NCBI GenBank assembly: GCA_033558025.1 | Contig: JAUCEF010000005.1 | Location: 3,224,001 to 3,288,000, forward strand | Length of the DNA: 64,000 bases | Source of the DNA: Phytophthora sp. 'mugwort' | Taxonomy: Eukaryota; Oomycota; Peronosporomycetes; Peronosporales; Peronosporaceae | Direction of reading: 5' to 3' | In this document: piece by piece, positions 1 to 10,114 of the stretch | How the letters are laid out: each line of letters opens with the position of its first letter | Numbering within the stretch: the first letter of the stretch is position 1 | Translations under genes and position numbers: made by a program | Notes under the pieces: generated by a model | The model's input: the letters and a program-made list of their open reading frames with translations, nothing else | Told to the model about the DNA's origin: nothing | Databases searched by the model: none

Positions 1-2
1 GT

Positions 3-404
3 TCTATCATTAATACGGCTTCGTTCGTGGGTATCCTCGGCGCGGCCACGCCCCAGCTCGCCTACACGTCCAGTAAGGGCGCCGTAATCGCCATGTCCCG
101 TGAGCTGGCCACGATCCACGCTCGGGAGAACATCCGCGTGAACGCCCTGTGCCCTGGCCCGCTCAATACTGAACTGCTACAGAAGTTCCTAGACTCGGAG
201 GAGAAGAAACAGCGCCGTCTGGTGCACGTGCCCATGGGCCGCTTTGGAGAGGCTGCCGAGATGGCAAAAGCTGCGCTCTTCCTTGCTTGCGATGACGCGT
301 CGTACATAACCGGCACGTCCTTCGTGGTTGACGGCGGCATTACGTCCGCCTACGTGACGAGCGAGGGTCGTGTGGACCCTTTCGGTGGTCCAAGCGAGGT
401 GTAG
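3..404 (+). CDS. Short-chain dehydrogenase/reductase, 3' part (5' end outside window)
   Basis: The frame is open from base 3 and runs to the stop at 402-404, so the real start lies upstream of the window. About 133 C-terminal residues are visible. They carry the classical SDR active-site pattern: a Ser in the 'NTAS' strand, then Tyr-x-x-x-Lys in 'YTSSK', followed by the 'IRVNALCPGP' segment that lies after the catalytic helix. Near the end is 'YITGTSFVVDGG', the usual C-terminal strand of FabG-like NAD(P)-dependent oxidoreductases. The nucleotide-binding Gly motif would be in the missing part. The substrate cannot be told from this fragment; SDRs of this shape reduce or oxidise sugars, alcohols or ketoacyl groups. 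No introns interrupt the visible part. Confidence 0.9.
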   Translation, partial: SIINTASFVGILGAATPQLAYTSSKGAVIAMSRELATIHARENIRVNALCPGPLNTELLQKFLDSEEKKQRRLVHVPMGRFGEAAEMAKAALFLACDDASYITGTSFVVDGGITSAYVTSEGRVDPFGGPSEV

Positions 405-1382
405 AAGTAGCCAGAACTTCCGAGTTCCACGTAAGTGTTGTTGGGAAGGCGAGTAGAGAAAGCGAGCTTTTAACAAGTATTAGCTCGCGACAATATGCCG
501 TGTTCGGCACGTCAAATGGATAGTGCTTTCCTCCGTTTTGATGTGAGGGGGTGAGGGTAATGACCGCCAGACTACTGTAGCAAAGTATATCGGTATAAAA
601 ATTCAGCGGAAGTCCGTGCAAAGCAACGCAGCGGGCGGCGACTTAATGGATAGTGCTTTCCTCCACAGTTATTAAAACTGTTGCAGCCAGCAACCCTGTA
701 TTCCTACAGCATCACTGTAGGTCCATCAATTTTTTTTATAATAATACTGTCGCCGACATATCGTTTAGCAACGTCAGCACTCCTACCATGAACTACGTGG
801 ACAACTCGATAGTATATCGACACCTAGATGGCTTTTATCAATCTTCTTGAAGTGATGATGGCGTTTAGTGATAGTATGTGCTGCCATCAATCTGAATACA
901 AATAGACTGCAATAGTTGTAATTGATCCAGACATCTTCATTATATTAATAGGTACGCACGTAATAGCTGGAACCGCTGCAGCTAGGAGCGCTCGCTTATA
1001 CGGCAATTGTCAACCTCGGGGAGATGGCGGATGCTTAGCGGCAGCGCTGTGTACACACTTGCCACCGACTCAAGATTTGGCAGCCACCAACGGCTTAAAC
1101 TAATCCGTTGATGGTATGCCAACCAAGCACAACAGGTACATACATGACTCCGACACCGATGACGGACCTGCCGTCGCACACGCCAGGACCGCAACATGGC
1201 ATTCCGTCCGCCACCATCTGCACAATTTCGTCACTGTTAGTACATCCCCGTCACCAACCGCAAAGATTGGCACTTCAACTTGCGCATATTGAAGAATAAA
1301 ATGTAGTGCACACCATCTTATCAGGTCGGATCACCGACGTCACTCCCACACCTACCACCGAAGCACCAAGACCATATCCATC
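405..1382. other. Intergenic stretch, no gene recognised
   Basis: About 1 kb between the SDR stop and the amidotransferase start. It holds a 20-bp direct repeat (515-534 and 645-664) and short open frames such as 653-850 (+) that resemble nothing I know. I see no exon with protein-like composition. Confidence 0.6.
515..664. repeat. 20-bp exact direct repeat, copies 130 bp apart
   Basis: The 20-mer aatggatagtgctttcctcc occurs at 515-534 and again at 645-664. The copies lie in the otherwise featureless region downstream of the SDR gene. An exact 20-mer is unlikely by chance over such a short distance. It could be a relic of a small insertion or a local duplication. Confidence 0.7.
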
Positions 1383-2468
1383 ATGCTGATTCGTTTCCCC
1401 CGGCACCTACCAGCCGTCACTTCGCGCGCGTTGAGCTTGTCAACATCGTCATCTTCGCTGAAGGTGCTTGTCATTGACGGCTACTCGCCCGAAGGCCGCG
1501 CCGATCTTGAAGCTGGCGGAGCTAGCACAGCCGGCAAGCTGTACATCGACCTACTCAGCAAATCGGCGCCTGCTGGCGTGGAAGTCGCGTCCGATGTCGT
1601 GTATCCTGCGGACGGCGACTTTCAGGCGCCCAAACTGTCCGAGGTAAGCTGCAAGACGGATCCGAGCTTCTGTTTACATTAGTTTAGAGGGCAACTGAGC
1701 AGGTATTGCTGCGCTATGAATGCTGATAGTACCATGCAGTGGCGTGGACGGGCTGTTCGCTGACGATTCATAACGCCAAAGACGCTCGTGTTACCAAGCA
1801 GATCGACTTTGCCAAGAGAGTCTTCGAGGAGGGTGAGGTACTGCAGAATCCCAATTTCAGCGACCTGATGCTAAACGAATGTACCACTTGTTACAGGCAT
1901 TCCTCAGTACGGTAGTTGCTGGGCGGCTCAGATCGCGGTAGCCGCTGCTGGAGGCCACTGCGGACCGAATCCTCGTGGTCGTGAGATGGGTATTGCTCGC
2001 AAGATTGAGCTATCTCCGGAGGGCCGTGCGCACCCGATGTTTGAGGGGAAGCCGTCAGTATTTGACGCGTTTACGAGCCACAACGATGAGGTCACCCACA
2101 TGCCGCCTGGAGGACTTGTCCTCGGTGGCAACGACTTCACAGCAGTGCAGGCAGTGACAGTGCGCCACAAGAAGGGCGACTTTTGGGCTGTGCAGTATCA
2201 CCCGGAGTACGACCTGCACGAGCTTGCCCGACTGACGTACTGCCGCCGAGCTAAGCTCGTGAGTCTGGGATTCTTTGCGAACATAAAGAGTGCCGACCAG
2301 TATGTAGACGACCTGGAAAATCTGCACATTGATCCATCTCGCTACGACATCGCGTGGCGTCTTGGACTGGATGCCGACGTCATGGACGAGAACATTCGAT
2401 ACTGTGAGACGCGCAACTTCATCAAGCACCTCGCGCTTCCTTACAAGGCGGCTCAGACGGGCAAATAA
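1383..2468 (+). CDS. Class I glutamine amidotransferase-like protein, three exons
   Basis: Proposed exons are 1383-1643, 1730-1832 and 1897-2468, giving about 311 residues. The introns (86 and 64 bp) begin GTAAGC and GTGAGG, end AG, and keep phase. The product has the GATase1 fold found in GMP-synthase-like amidotransferases: 'VAWTGCSLT' before the nucleophile, the nucleophile elbow 'YGSCWAAQ' (Cys at about residue 129), and His-x-Glu in 'QYHPEYD' (about 223 and 225). These three form the Cys-His-Glu triad that frees ammonia from glutamine. No synthase domain is fused, so the acceptor is unknown. The first 25 residues are rich in Arg, Ser and Thr and lack acidic residues, which suggests a mitochondrial presequence. 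The start is the first Met of the open frame. Confidence 0.85.
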
Positions 2469-3163
2469 GTAGATTCGATCGCGGATGGTAGCATTATTCG
2501 GTCAATACGCTATGAGAATAAGATCTAATCTACGCTAATTACAGTTGAAGAACTTGCACGAAAGCTGTTCGGGCACTTAAAACCAAACGCCGAACTAACA
2601 GGGGGTGCCAGAATTGATCGAGTTGCCGCGGAAATCTCATGCGAAATGCGATTTTAGGGCAAATGACATGTCATTTCGAAGTTTTGTCCATAATGATGGC
2701 CCCCACGCAGGGGATGTCAGAATTCTGCGCGGGAAACCACCTAGACAAGAACCCAAACCGAACAATTAACGGCGTTGCATTGCCAAAGACTAGTGGCCGC
2801 CTTTTTTTAACGCCGAGGTCAGACCTCCTCGCTCTGGAATTCGGACTGGGTAGCACTACCAGATCCTTATGCAGATCCTATCGCGGTGCTACATGACAGC
2901 GAGAGCAAACTCAGCTGTGAGTGGCGGTCTCTCTGCACCGCGTTGTGGCTTCGATGGTCGCAGTCAGATAGCGATGGTAGCAGCCTGACAGCGACGACGG
3001 CGTCAGGCAAGCGTCTTCCTCTTGAAGGTTGCCGTTGCCGTTTAACATATTGTTTGGCGCTGGGGCAAATAGCATGTTCTATTTCCTAAAATCTCCCACC
3101 TCTGGACGTGGGTCATTTCGAAAGGCTGGTGCGTTTGCTATAAGGGTTAGGTAAGAATAATAT
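2469..3163. other. Intergenic stretch, no gene recognised
   Basis: About 0.7 kb between the amidotransferase and the left end of the MULE-like element. Short open frames on both strands (for example 2639-2896 and 2886-3089, +) lack recognisable protein character. Confidence 0.5.
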
Positions 3164-3170
3164 GGGCATT

Positions 3171-3490
3171 GACCATGTTGCGCCATGTTTTGTCCATGAT
3201 TTTGTTGAATAAATGACGGATTGCTTATGGAGACGGTAATTTAAAATTTCCATGTTTGTCTCATGATGAACATGTCCAAACCATGTTGCTAGCACAGCAT
3301 GAAATTGAAGACTAATTGCAAAAATAAAATGTCGGATCGCTGTAGTGCATCCGTCAAACTACGTCTTGGAATGTATCCATTGAGTGCGATTGCTCAAAAC
3401 ATGGTACAACAAGGACAATCATGGAAGTCATGGTGATCATGGAAATCAGGGGCAATGGTGGTAAATATGGACATTCACATGAAACATGTA
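3171..3490. repeat. CATG-rich subterminal repeat cluster of the MULE-like element
   Basis: I count 14 CATG tetramers in about 320 bp, usually as ccatgtt, aacatg or tcatgg, against roughly one expected by chance. A smaller cluster lies at the opposite end (7533-7560), and others at 6085-6270. Part of the left block is also duplicated: aataaatgacggattgc near 3208 resembles aataaaatgtcggatcgc near 3324. Such subterminal arrays often bind transposase, but that role is inferred. Confidence 0.6.
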
Positions 3491-3529
3491 CTGGGTGGTT
3501 AGCAGTGAGATCCGTGTTCACCTTGTCTT

Positions 3530-6500
3530 GCTCTCCTCAACAAAGTTCACGACTGTGCGCAGAATATCCCATCGCCGACATTGGAGCCCGTTCGGAAAGT
3601 AGTCGCTACCCACTCCTTTGCCAAACCGGCGCCAAACGTACAAGCAGATAAACAAGCCACAGTTATTGCTGTCCTTCTGGATAGGACGTGCACGGACGTA
3701 ATTGTGTACGACTGTGAAAGGCTCGACTTCGCTAGCTCTCCAGCCAACTCTGCCAAAAGTTTTGATTCGCTCGCTTATCCAAACTGTTGTAGCAGTGAAT
3801 AATTGTTCTCGGCCGATCGATCAGAAGGCAAGTCCAATGATTCCCGTTAACGTTAAGCGGCATGATATTCAGGCCCCCATGAGATCCTGACACCAAAATT
3901 CAACGTTTGCGGGGGTACGCGTTTGCCTTGATTGGGTGCATGCGTGCTCATAGAAATTAGAATCACGGTGTCATTGTTCTGGTACCTCGATGCAAGAACA
4001 TTCGCGAACACGCCGATCAAATTGTCATGAAACCAAGTATCGTCGAGAGAACAGTACAAATGAATCCATTCCGGATGAAATCCGTCGCCAAACCCAGGGA
4101 GACGTTCATGTGGCCACGATTCAAGCAACATCCTGTTCAGTGCAGCTGCCCCTTCGTTTTGAATCGCTCATCGACTTTGCTCAGTAGCCAGGAATTACAC
4201 TCCATTCCGTCTCTGCATCTTTTGACCGAACTCCACAAGAATTGCATGGGCCATCAGTTGCCGCTGTGAAAAATCACCAAGACCTTGAACAAAAAGCACC
4301 CAGCATTCATTAAGGTCCATAACATCTCCGTAAGATGCGGTCTGCTCAATCAGATGAAAACCTTCCTGAACTAACGTCTCTGGGAGACGATATGTAGTCG
4401 TTTCGACTGTGGAGGTATGTTTTGATACTGACATTTCCTTTTGTTGTAGCTGCATCTTCGAACCTCAAAGACGGTCATATATGACGACAATTCCACGAGT
4501 GGCGGTTGGCGTTTCTTCAAAAATTGCTCCGCTTCGCTTACATCATCTCCTCTAGTTATATCCCGCAGCTTGACACCCTTGTTGTAGTATTTTCGCTGCT
4601 GGCATCGCTGTGTTTCTTCCACCGCTCGGTCTTTACGAGACCGACCCACCCGGCTTTTGGGGTTGAATGGTTCCAGTTTACCGCCTTCCTTCGTTTCCTT
4701 CTTTTTCTGCATCTTGCGTTTTGGCGTTGGTTTCGAATCCTCGCGACCGAAACTCCCGTGTACCTGGTGATCCTTTCCTCTTCCCTAACACTAGATAATG
4801 GTGCGATCCCGGTGCCGGGACCTCTTCATCACTAACAACACTTTCATCAATTGTCAAGTCACCGCGTCTTAATTTCCCCACCACGTCTCTAAATTTTCAA
4901 GAGCAGCCCGGAATTTGGCGTCTGGAAGATCTGTGAGCTCCGACGAGATATGATTCATGACATTCTGAGCACACTTGTCGCGCTCGGTCGTCTGCTTCTT
5001 ACGTTGAACCTCGTCACGATCTGTATTGATACACAACGGAACGGCAACGTCGGCCAGGTCTTCCTCCAAAACACCCATGCGTAGCCATCTACATGTCAAC
5101 CAAGATAGCAGAAACATGGGGTAAGCATGAAGGGAAACATATATCTAAAAAGCTATAACATGGCAGAAACATGGACGTGTGTTAGCGCTACTATAATAGA
5201 CCCATGATCGAAGCAACGTGTTGCGCACCTGTTAGGATTTTGCCGAGTACGGAATGGTGGGCATGTGAAGGATGTGTTGTCGAAACGGCATTCCACGTCT
5301 ACAAGGTAGCTTCATCGTGGCTGAAAACTCACATGTGCACATCCACGTTATCTTGTCGACGCGATGTTCACGATCCTCGCGCTTCAGCATAACGTACGCA
5401 TCTTGGACCACAATTTCGCAGCTTTGGGCATTGCCAGGGTCAATAGCAAACTTATACTCTGTCAGAGAAAAACTCCTGCTATTCATTTCCACGGAGCTGA
5501 TTCATATCATCGTCATAGTTGAGATTGCGTTGCATCCCGGGCTCTGTTACGCGTGTGTTATACTCGTCTTCTTTGCGCCTTGGTAGCGGATCACTGTCTC
5601 TAGACACTGTCGCATATACATTGAGTTGTCTAGATCCACTTTCAGCTTTCCAAAATAATTATCACGCCGATTGTCAGTGATGTTACTGCAGTGTGGAAGA
5701 TCCATGCGATGAAAAGTAAGCCACATCAATGCACACTCCATCCAGTTCGCCGAAAAGTACTCCCATAATGCTGTGCAGTTTCCACGAGAAGCAAGCTTTT
5801 TGAACTCATCGGCATGTTGCTGCAACTCCTTTGCTGACCTGGGTAACCCATGTTCGACACGCAGAAAATACATCTGCTTCAACACATCGCTTGGATACGT
5901 CCCGTACTCCTTGTCATCTCGAATTGCTCCACGCAACCACTCGATGACATGAAAATGACACAGTAGGATGCGCGCCTCTGGACACATGTAGCGCAGGACT
6001 TGGATCTCATTCAGATCTTTATCCACCATAATCACGTTCGTTCGCCCCAGTCGTTAACCGCGTGAAATTGCTCTACAACCTTCACCATGTGCCAGCCTGC
6101 GTTGCGTTCGATCATGGAATGCTGTGCGGCCTACCCATTTCCATACTGATCCATGACCATCAGCGTACAAATCTGGTACTTGTATCTGCAATCATGGCCA
6201 CGCATGGACGAGACATTGTAAGAATGGTCAAACTTAGCAGAAACATGGTAAAACATGTTGCTTGCATGTGTTCGTTTTGACTTGTTACCTGTGTTCTCAA
6301 TGAGCAGTATTTCTGGAGAACGTCGGTATAACTTCCACATGTTCTTAGAACTTATGGTCATGACAGCGGACGGACCAGAAGGTGCGTCAAAGTCAAAGTT
6401 TACCAGCAGCTCCGCTACCGGATCTTCGTCACTCAACTCACCACCTAGTTTTAACCAAACAGGGTCACATGACAAACATTAGTAGCCTCCCATACAGAGC

Positions 6501-7463
6501 TACATACTCCTACGGTTCACAGCACCCGCGCCCTTGATCTTTGTTATAAGATTGTAGACAGCCTTGAACTGCACGGAAGAGGTAGGCTCTCACGAATGTA
6601 ATCGCAAATTCGGCTCGCCTTACTACCACTCGCGACCATCAACTCTAAGTCACTCATGATCGGCGCGTACATGACGGATAGAAGGATACTGGTAAACGTC
6701 GCCTTCAGGAAAGTGATTGTGACCATAAGCACGCTTGCTTGACTTCAATACACCATCCAACGTTTGTGCGCTGCACACATTGGGCTCCGAACCGCATTAG
6801 ACACCCGGCTTCGTGGATGTTTACCGCGGGCGCTGACGTTTCGCGACCTAGGTTTCCAGCCATGGATACAGATGTAGCTGATAGGGTTCCATCGCGTCAG
6901 GTACGAACGAAATTTCTGAACGTATCTTGCCAGCGTTACTCTTACTTCGCATTTTTTGGGCGTTATGTAGACGAACATGTATAGTTTCACTGATAGCAAG
7001 CAGCGTATGCGTATCGTTCTAATACTTTTTTAGGTAGCCATGCAGCTTTTTCCAGGACTGCGATATTTTTTAACAGCGGCAGCATAGTGGAGCTTAGCGT
7101 CGTCATCTGAAATAGCGCGTTTGCGCGAGAGCGAAGTACCAGATGCGCACGCGTTACTGTTATTTTCGCTGCGATTCTCACTATCGCCATCGCTAGGATT
7201 GTCATTTGTTCGTCGCTACTGTCAGCGTCGCCGCTTCGACATGTATCATTTTGGCGCGTCCCAACCGGTCGAAGGTCCAGATCATGATCATTCATTTGTG
7301 CCGCCTGCGCTTGCGTATCACCTGCATATTCCTCTCCATCCGTCAGTGTGTATTCGGCAGTCCACACCCATTGATATGTTCTCCATCTCACTGGCACCGT
7401 AGCGCGTACACTATCTGTTACGTCGTCCGCTTCCTCTTCACTGCTGAAGCCACCATCGCTCAC
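3530..7463 (-). pseudogene. MULE transposase fused to Ulp1-like cysteine protease, broken
   Basis: Reading from 7463 leftwards: an acidic start ('MSDGGFSSEEEADD'), then at 6475-6131 'PEILLIEN' and 'TLMVMDQYGNG' typical of the first catalytic region. Next at 6035-5547 come 'VDKDLNEI' and 'ILLCHFHV', then a SWIM-type 'CTCEFSATMKLPCR' near 5320. A linker follows, then an Ulp1-like part: 'DDTWFHDNLI' near 4045 and 'PIQKDSNNCGLF' near 3650, the latter holding the expected catalytic Cys. Breaks include an in-frame TAG right after 'YGNG' (about 6130), a frameshift in a G-run near 6050, a stop at 5547-5549 and further stops downstream. Intron-like insertions seem present around 6190-6285 and 5096-5224. 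The expected first Asp (LLID) reads Glu. The element should not be active by itself. Confidence 0.75.
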
Positions 7464-7653
7464 GGGTTGCCGCAGCGCCCAGCAGGCTCCTTGTGCGTGC
7501 TATGCAGCTACTCAACAAAATAAATATCACAAACATGACGAAAACATGAAGCAAACATGTTAGTCAAGTGCACGACGGAAATGGCGGAACTACCAGCATT
7601 GCGTCACTGCCTGGGCGCATCAGCAGTGTAGCAGTGCCCAGCGGCCCAGCAGC

Positions 7654-9723
7654 ATGGCGTCAATACCGGACCGCCTCAGCCGTATGACGGCAGTGGCCGG
7701 CCCAAGCAGTCACACCAGCACTCGCTCGGCCTGGATTGACAGCGGCAGCATGCACGCACAGCTCTACAACCGCAATAGCATGCAAGTCCTGTTGAGTGGC
7801 AGCAGCTCTCAAATCACCACCACTGATATCTCGCAATGGCAGAGCAGCCGCGTCACACTCGGTGCTGGCATGAACCCCGACACGGTTCGCAGCATCAACT
7901 CGCCAACTCCGAACACAGAAGCGTACATGGCGTCGCTGAACATGCAGAGTGGGCTTCATGTCGTCGCCCTGGCTAAAGTCTCCAAGGCCAACCAAGACAA
8001 TGCCGAGTATGGATTATTTTTTCTGTTCTTCACGGTTGCATTTCGAAGCCGTTTGCACAAGTGGACATCAGATTTGCTGGCGTCTCGCGGTCAGGCCAAG
8101 CTCACCGAAAGTGAGTTCAATGCTTACTGTGGCCTCGAAATTGCAATGAGTATTTGTCCGCTGAACGAGATAGCAGAATGCTGGTCTGACAGTCGTTTTC
8201 TTGGTCAGGCCGCATTCATTGAGACCATGCCAAGAACGCGGTTCCAGAACATACGAGCACCGCTGCAATATCACGCGCCTGATGACCCGAATCTGGATAA
8301 GCTGCGCGATCCGCTATGGCACAGCAGAACGCTTCTAGCTCACTTTCAGAAGCGATTCGCAGAGTTTGCTGTCCCTATCGGTGTGAGCAGTATCGATGAG
8401 ATGACAACGTGGACGAAGGCACGCTCAAGATCTCGAACCTGCATACCGTCCAAGTCTGACAAGTACGGCGTGCGGTTCTACGCTGTCGTAAGCTGAGATT
8501 CACTCTACGTACACTCAGTTTAGGATAATTGCTCAGGCAGTACACAGACTTCAGCACCCGCTCAACGGTACACCACGCGATTCCCATTGCTTCGCACCCC
8601 TCTCTTCAACACCCTGACTCGCGACGGTATCGTGGTGAGTGCGAAATCAGCAACAGCACTAGGTTGGCGATGGTAGGTCCCAATCGAAGATACTACTCTC
8701 ACCTAGCAGCTACAGACTCATGGTGTCCGGCGACTTTTACACACGACACACTTTCGCAAGAGCTATGCTCGCGTTGAGCGTGGTGCGTGGGACCACGCAG
8801 CTGCAGTCGATCCAGAAGCTGGATGGAAGAAAAAGAGGCAGACCATGCAAAGCTCAAAAGGCCTACCTAAGAATCGACAGACCGCGTACCAGCCGATCCT
8901 CACGTTCGCAGACACCGAGCAGACTACATCATCCGCAAGGCTCGCAAGGTCGAGATATTCTACTCGAACGACCTGCACGTAACTTCATCATCATTGCAGA
9001 CACTCCATGGCTCTTCCGATGAGGCCGTGGCAGCAAGCCACGGCCTCTTCCCAACTTAACGCTGGACTGACGAACGTGTGCTGCACCGAAAGATATTCAT
9101 GGCACCAACTGTGGTAGCAGTGTACAGCCGCTTCATGAACGGCGTCGATCGTGTCGACCAGCTCCGCTCGACCAATCCAACTAGGCGTCGCGAAACGCGG
9201 CTCAATATGACGTTGCTCACATGGCTGCTAGATATGGCTACAATCAATGCTTTTGCGTTGCTGAAAAAGACAACCGGATTAGGGCCGACGCTGCGTGAGT
9301 TCAAACGACGGATTGCAGACCGCCTGACGCGCAAGAGAAGCGCTAAGGCGGCAGCAGATGCGCCGTAAGAAGAAGCGCCAGCGTGAAACATTGGAGGAAG
9401 TGGTCGGAGCCGATACGTCTGTGCATATTATCACTCCCAACTAAACAAAGCACAGCAACGACAAGCTGAAGTGCTACTTATGCAGCCTCAGAGGATTAGA
9501 CAAGAAATCAAGATACGGCTGCACAAAATATGAGCGTGAGTTCCAAGTTGAATGTTTTAGCGCCTTCCACTATCAGGACGTCTTCAAAGCGCGCTCCGAA
9601 CTTCGCGAAGCACTGGACGCGATATGCCGAGCGACGACGGACGATCCTGTAGTGTTCACGCGCAAGCGAGCAAATAAGTCTATCACGTGCGTCGAAGCGT
9701 TGACATTGTCTACAGCTACATAA
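7654..9723 (+). pseudogene. piggyBac-type transposase, decayed
   Basis: A plus-strand frame starting at 7654 runs to 8496. It carries piggyBac-like segments: 'FLGQAAFIETMPRTRFQNI', then 'DPLWHSRTLLAHF', 'SIDEM' and 'PSKSDKYGVRFYAV'. Coding similarity resumes at about 8940 ('VEIFYSNDLHV'), crosses an in-frame TAA at about 9056-9058, and continues with 'YSRFMNGVDRVDQLRS', the hallmark MxGVDxxDQ region. It ends with a Cys-rich tail ('KCYLCSLRG...YGCTKYE...VECFSAFHY') and a TAA at 9721-9723. The middle (about 8500-8940) is out of frame and poorly preserved. The domain order matches DDE_Tnp_1_7 proteins, including the C-terminal zinc-binding region. The TTAA-flanked termini of a piggyBac element were not found, so element boundaries are open. 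Confidence 0.8.
9021..9047. repeat. Perfect 11-bp hairpin with 5-nt loop inside the piggyBac remnant
   Basis: gaggccgtggc at 9021-9031, loop agcaa, then gccacggcctc at 9037-9047. The arms are perfect reverse complements. It lies within transposase coding sequence, just before the in-frame TAA. Confidence 0.85.
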
Positions 9724-10114
9724 TATACTTTGCAAGCTTACCGTTTTGTTGTCTGGCCAAAGCTGGTCAAGTTTCCGTTTCATGCATGCTTGAAAGTATC
9801 CTCTAATGTTCCTCTTTTTCAAGTAGAGATACATTCTGCGCAGGGACAAGCGGACTGCACGGTTCCGCTGTCGCCTCCGCGACAGTCTGTCTTGAAAACC
9901 CCAGCTAAAATCGCTAATTGTCCGTAATCTTCCGGATAAAAAGGGTTATCGCAGAGTCATCCCCCGGATGAGTGTCCTGAAAATTCTGGATATGGGGAAA
10001 TAGGTTCAATACAATCATCCATACAAAAGAGTATCGGTTGCGCGTAGTGCATAATTTACCGGACACCATTCCTGGACAAAAACAAAATGGCGCGACTGTT
10101 CAGTCCCGAACGCG
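9724..10114. other. Inter-element stretch, no gene recognised
   Basis: About 0.4 kb between the piggyBac remnant and the Crypton-like gene. It probably includes the 3' end of the piggyBac element, but I found no convincing terminal repeat. A short palindrome (tcatcc/ggatga) sits near 9960-9970. Confidence 0.45.

Larger units (their letters stand above)
3164..7570 (-). mobile_element. Mutator-like DNA transposon (MULE) with Ulp1-like protease, decayed
   Basis: The element is delimited by candidate inverted terminal segments at about 3164-3210 and 7512-7570. Both share the 10-mer tcaacaaaat (reversed at 3199-3208, direct at 7512-7521), followed outwards by similarly spaced aaaCATG units. Between them, minus-strand frames encode in order an acidic N-terminus, a MULE DDE-type core, a SWIM zinc finger and a C48/Ulp1-like peptidase. 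Exact ends and the 8-11 bp target duplication expected of MULEs could not be fixed by eye. The length, about 4.4 kb, suits an autonomous MULE. Confidence 0.7.

Noticed and set aside
653..850. Small plus-strand frame after the 20-bp repeat
   Set aside because: Low complexity, no homologue recognised, and the start lies near the repeat; no splice continuation.
3581..3802. Plus-strand 73-codon frame that looks somewhat protein-like
   Set aside because: It is antisense to the Ulp1-like remnant of the MULE, whose Cys motif on the minus strand is a better explanation.
9021..9047. Hairpin as a rho-independent terminator
   Set aside because: The genome is eukaryotic, there is no U-tract, and the hairpin is inside coding sequence.
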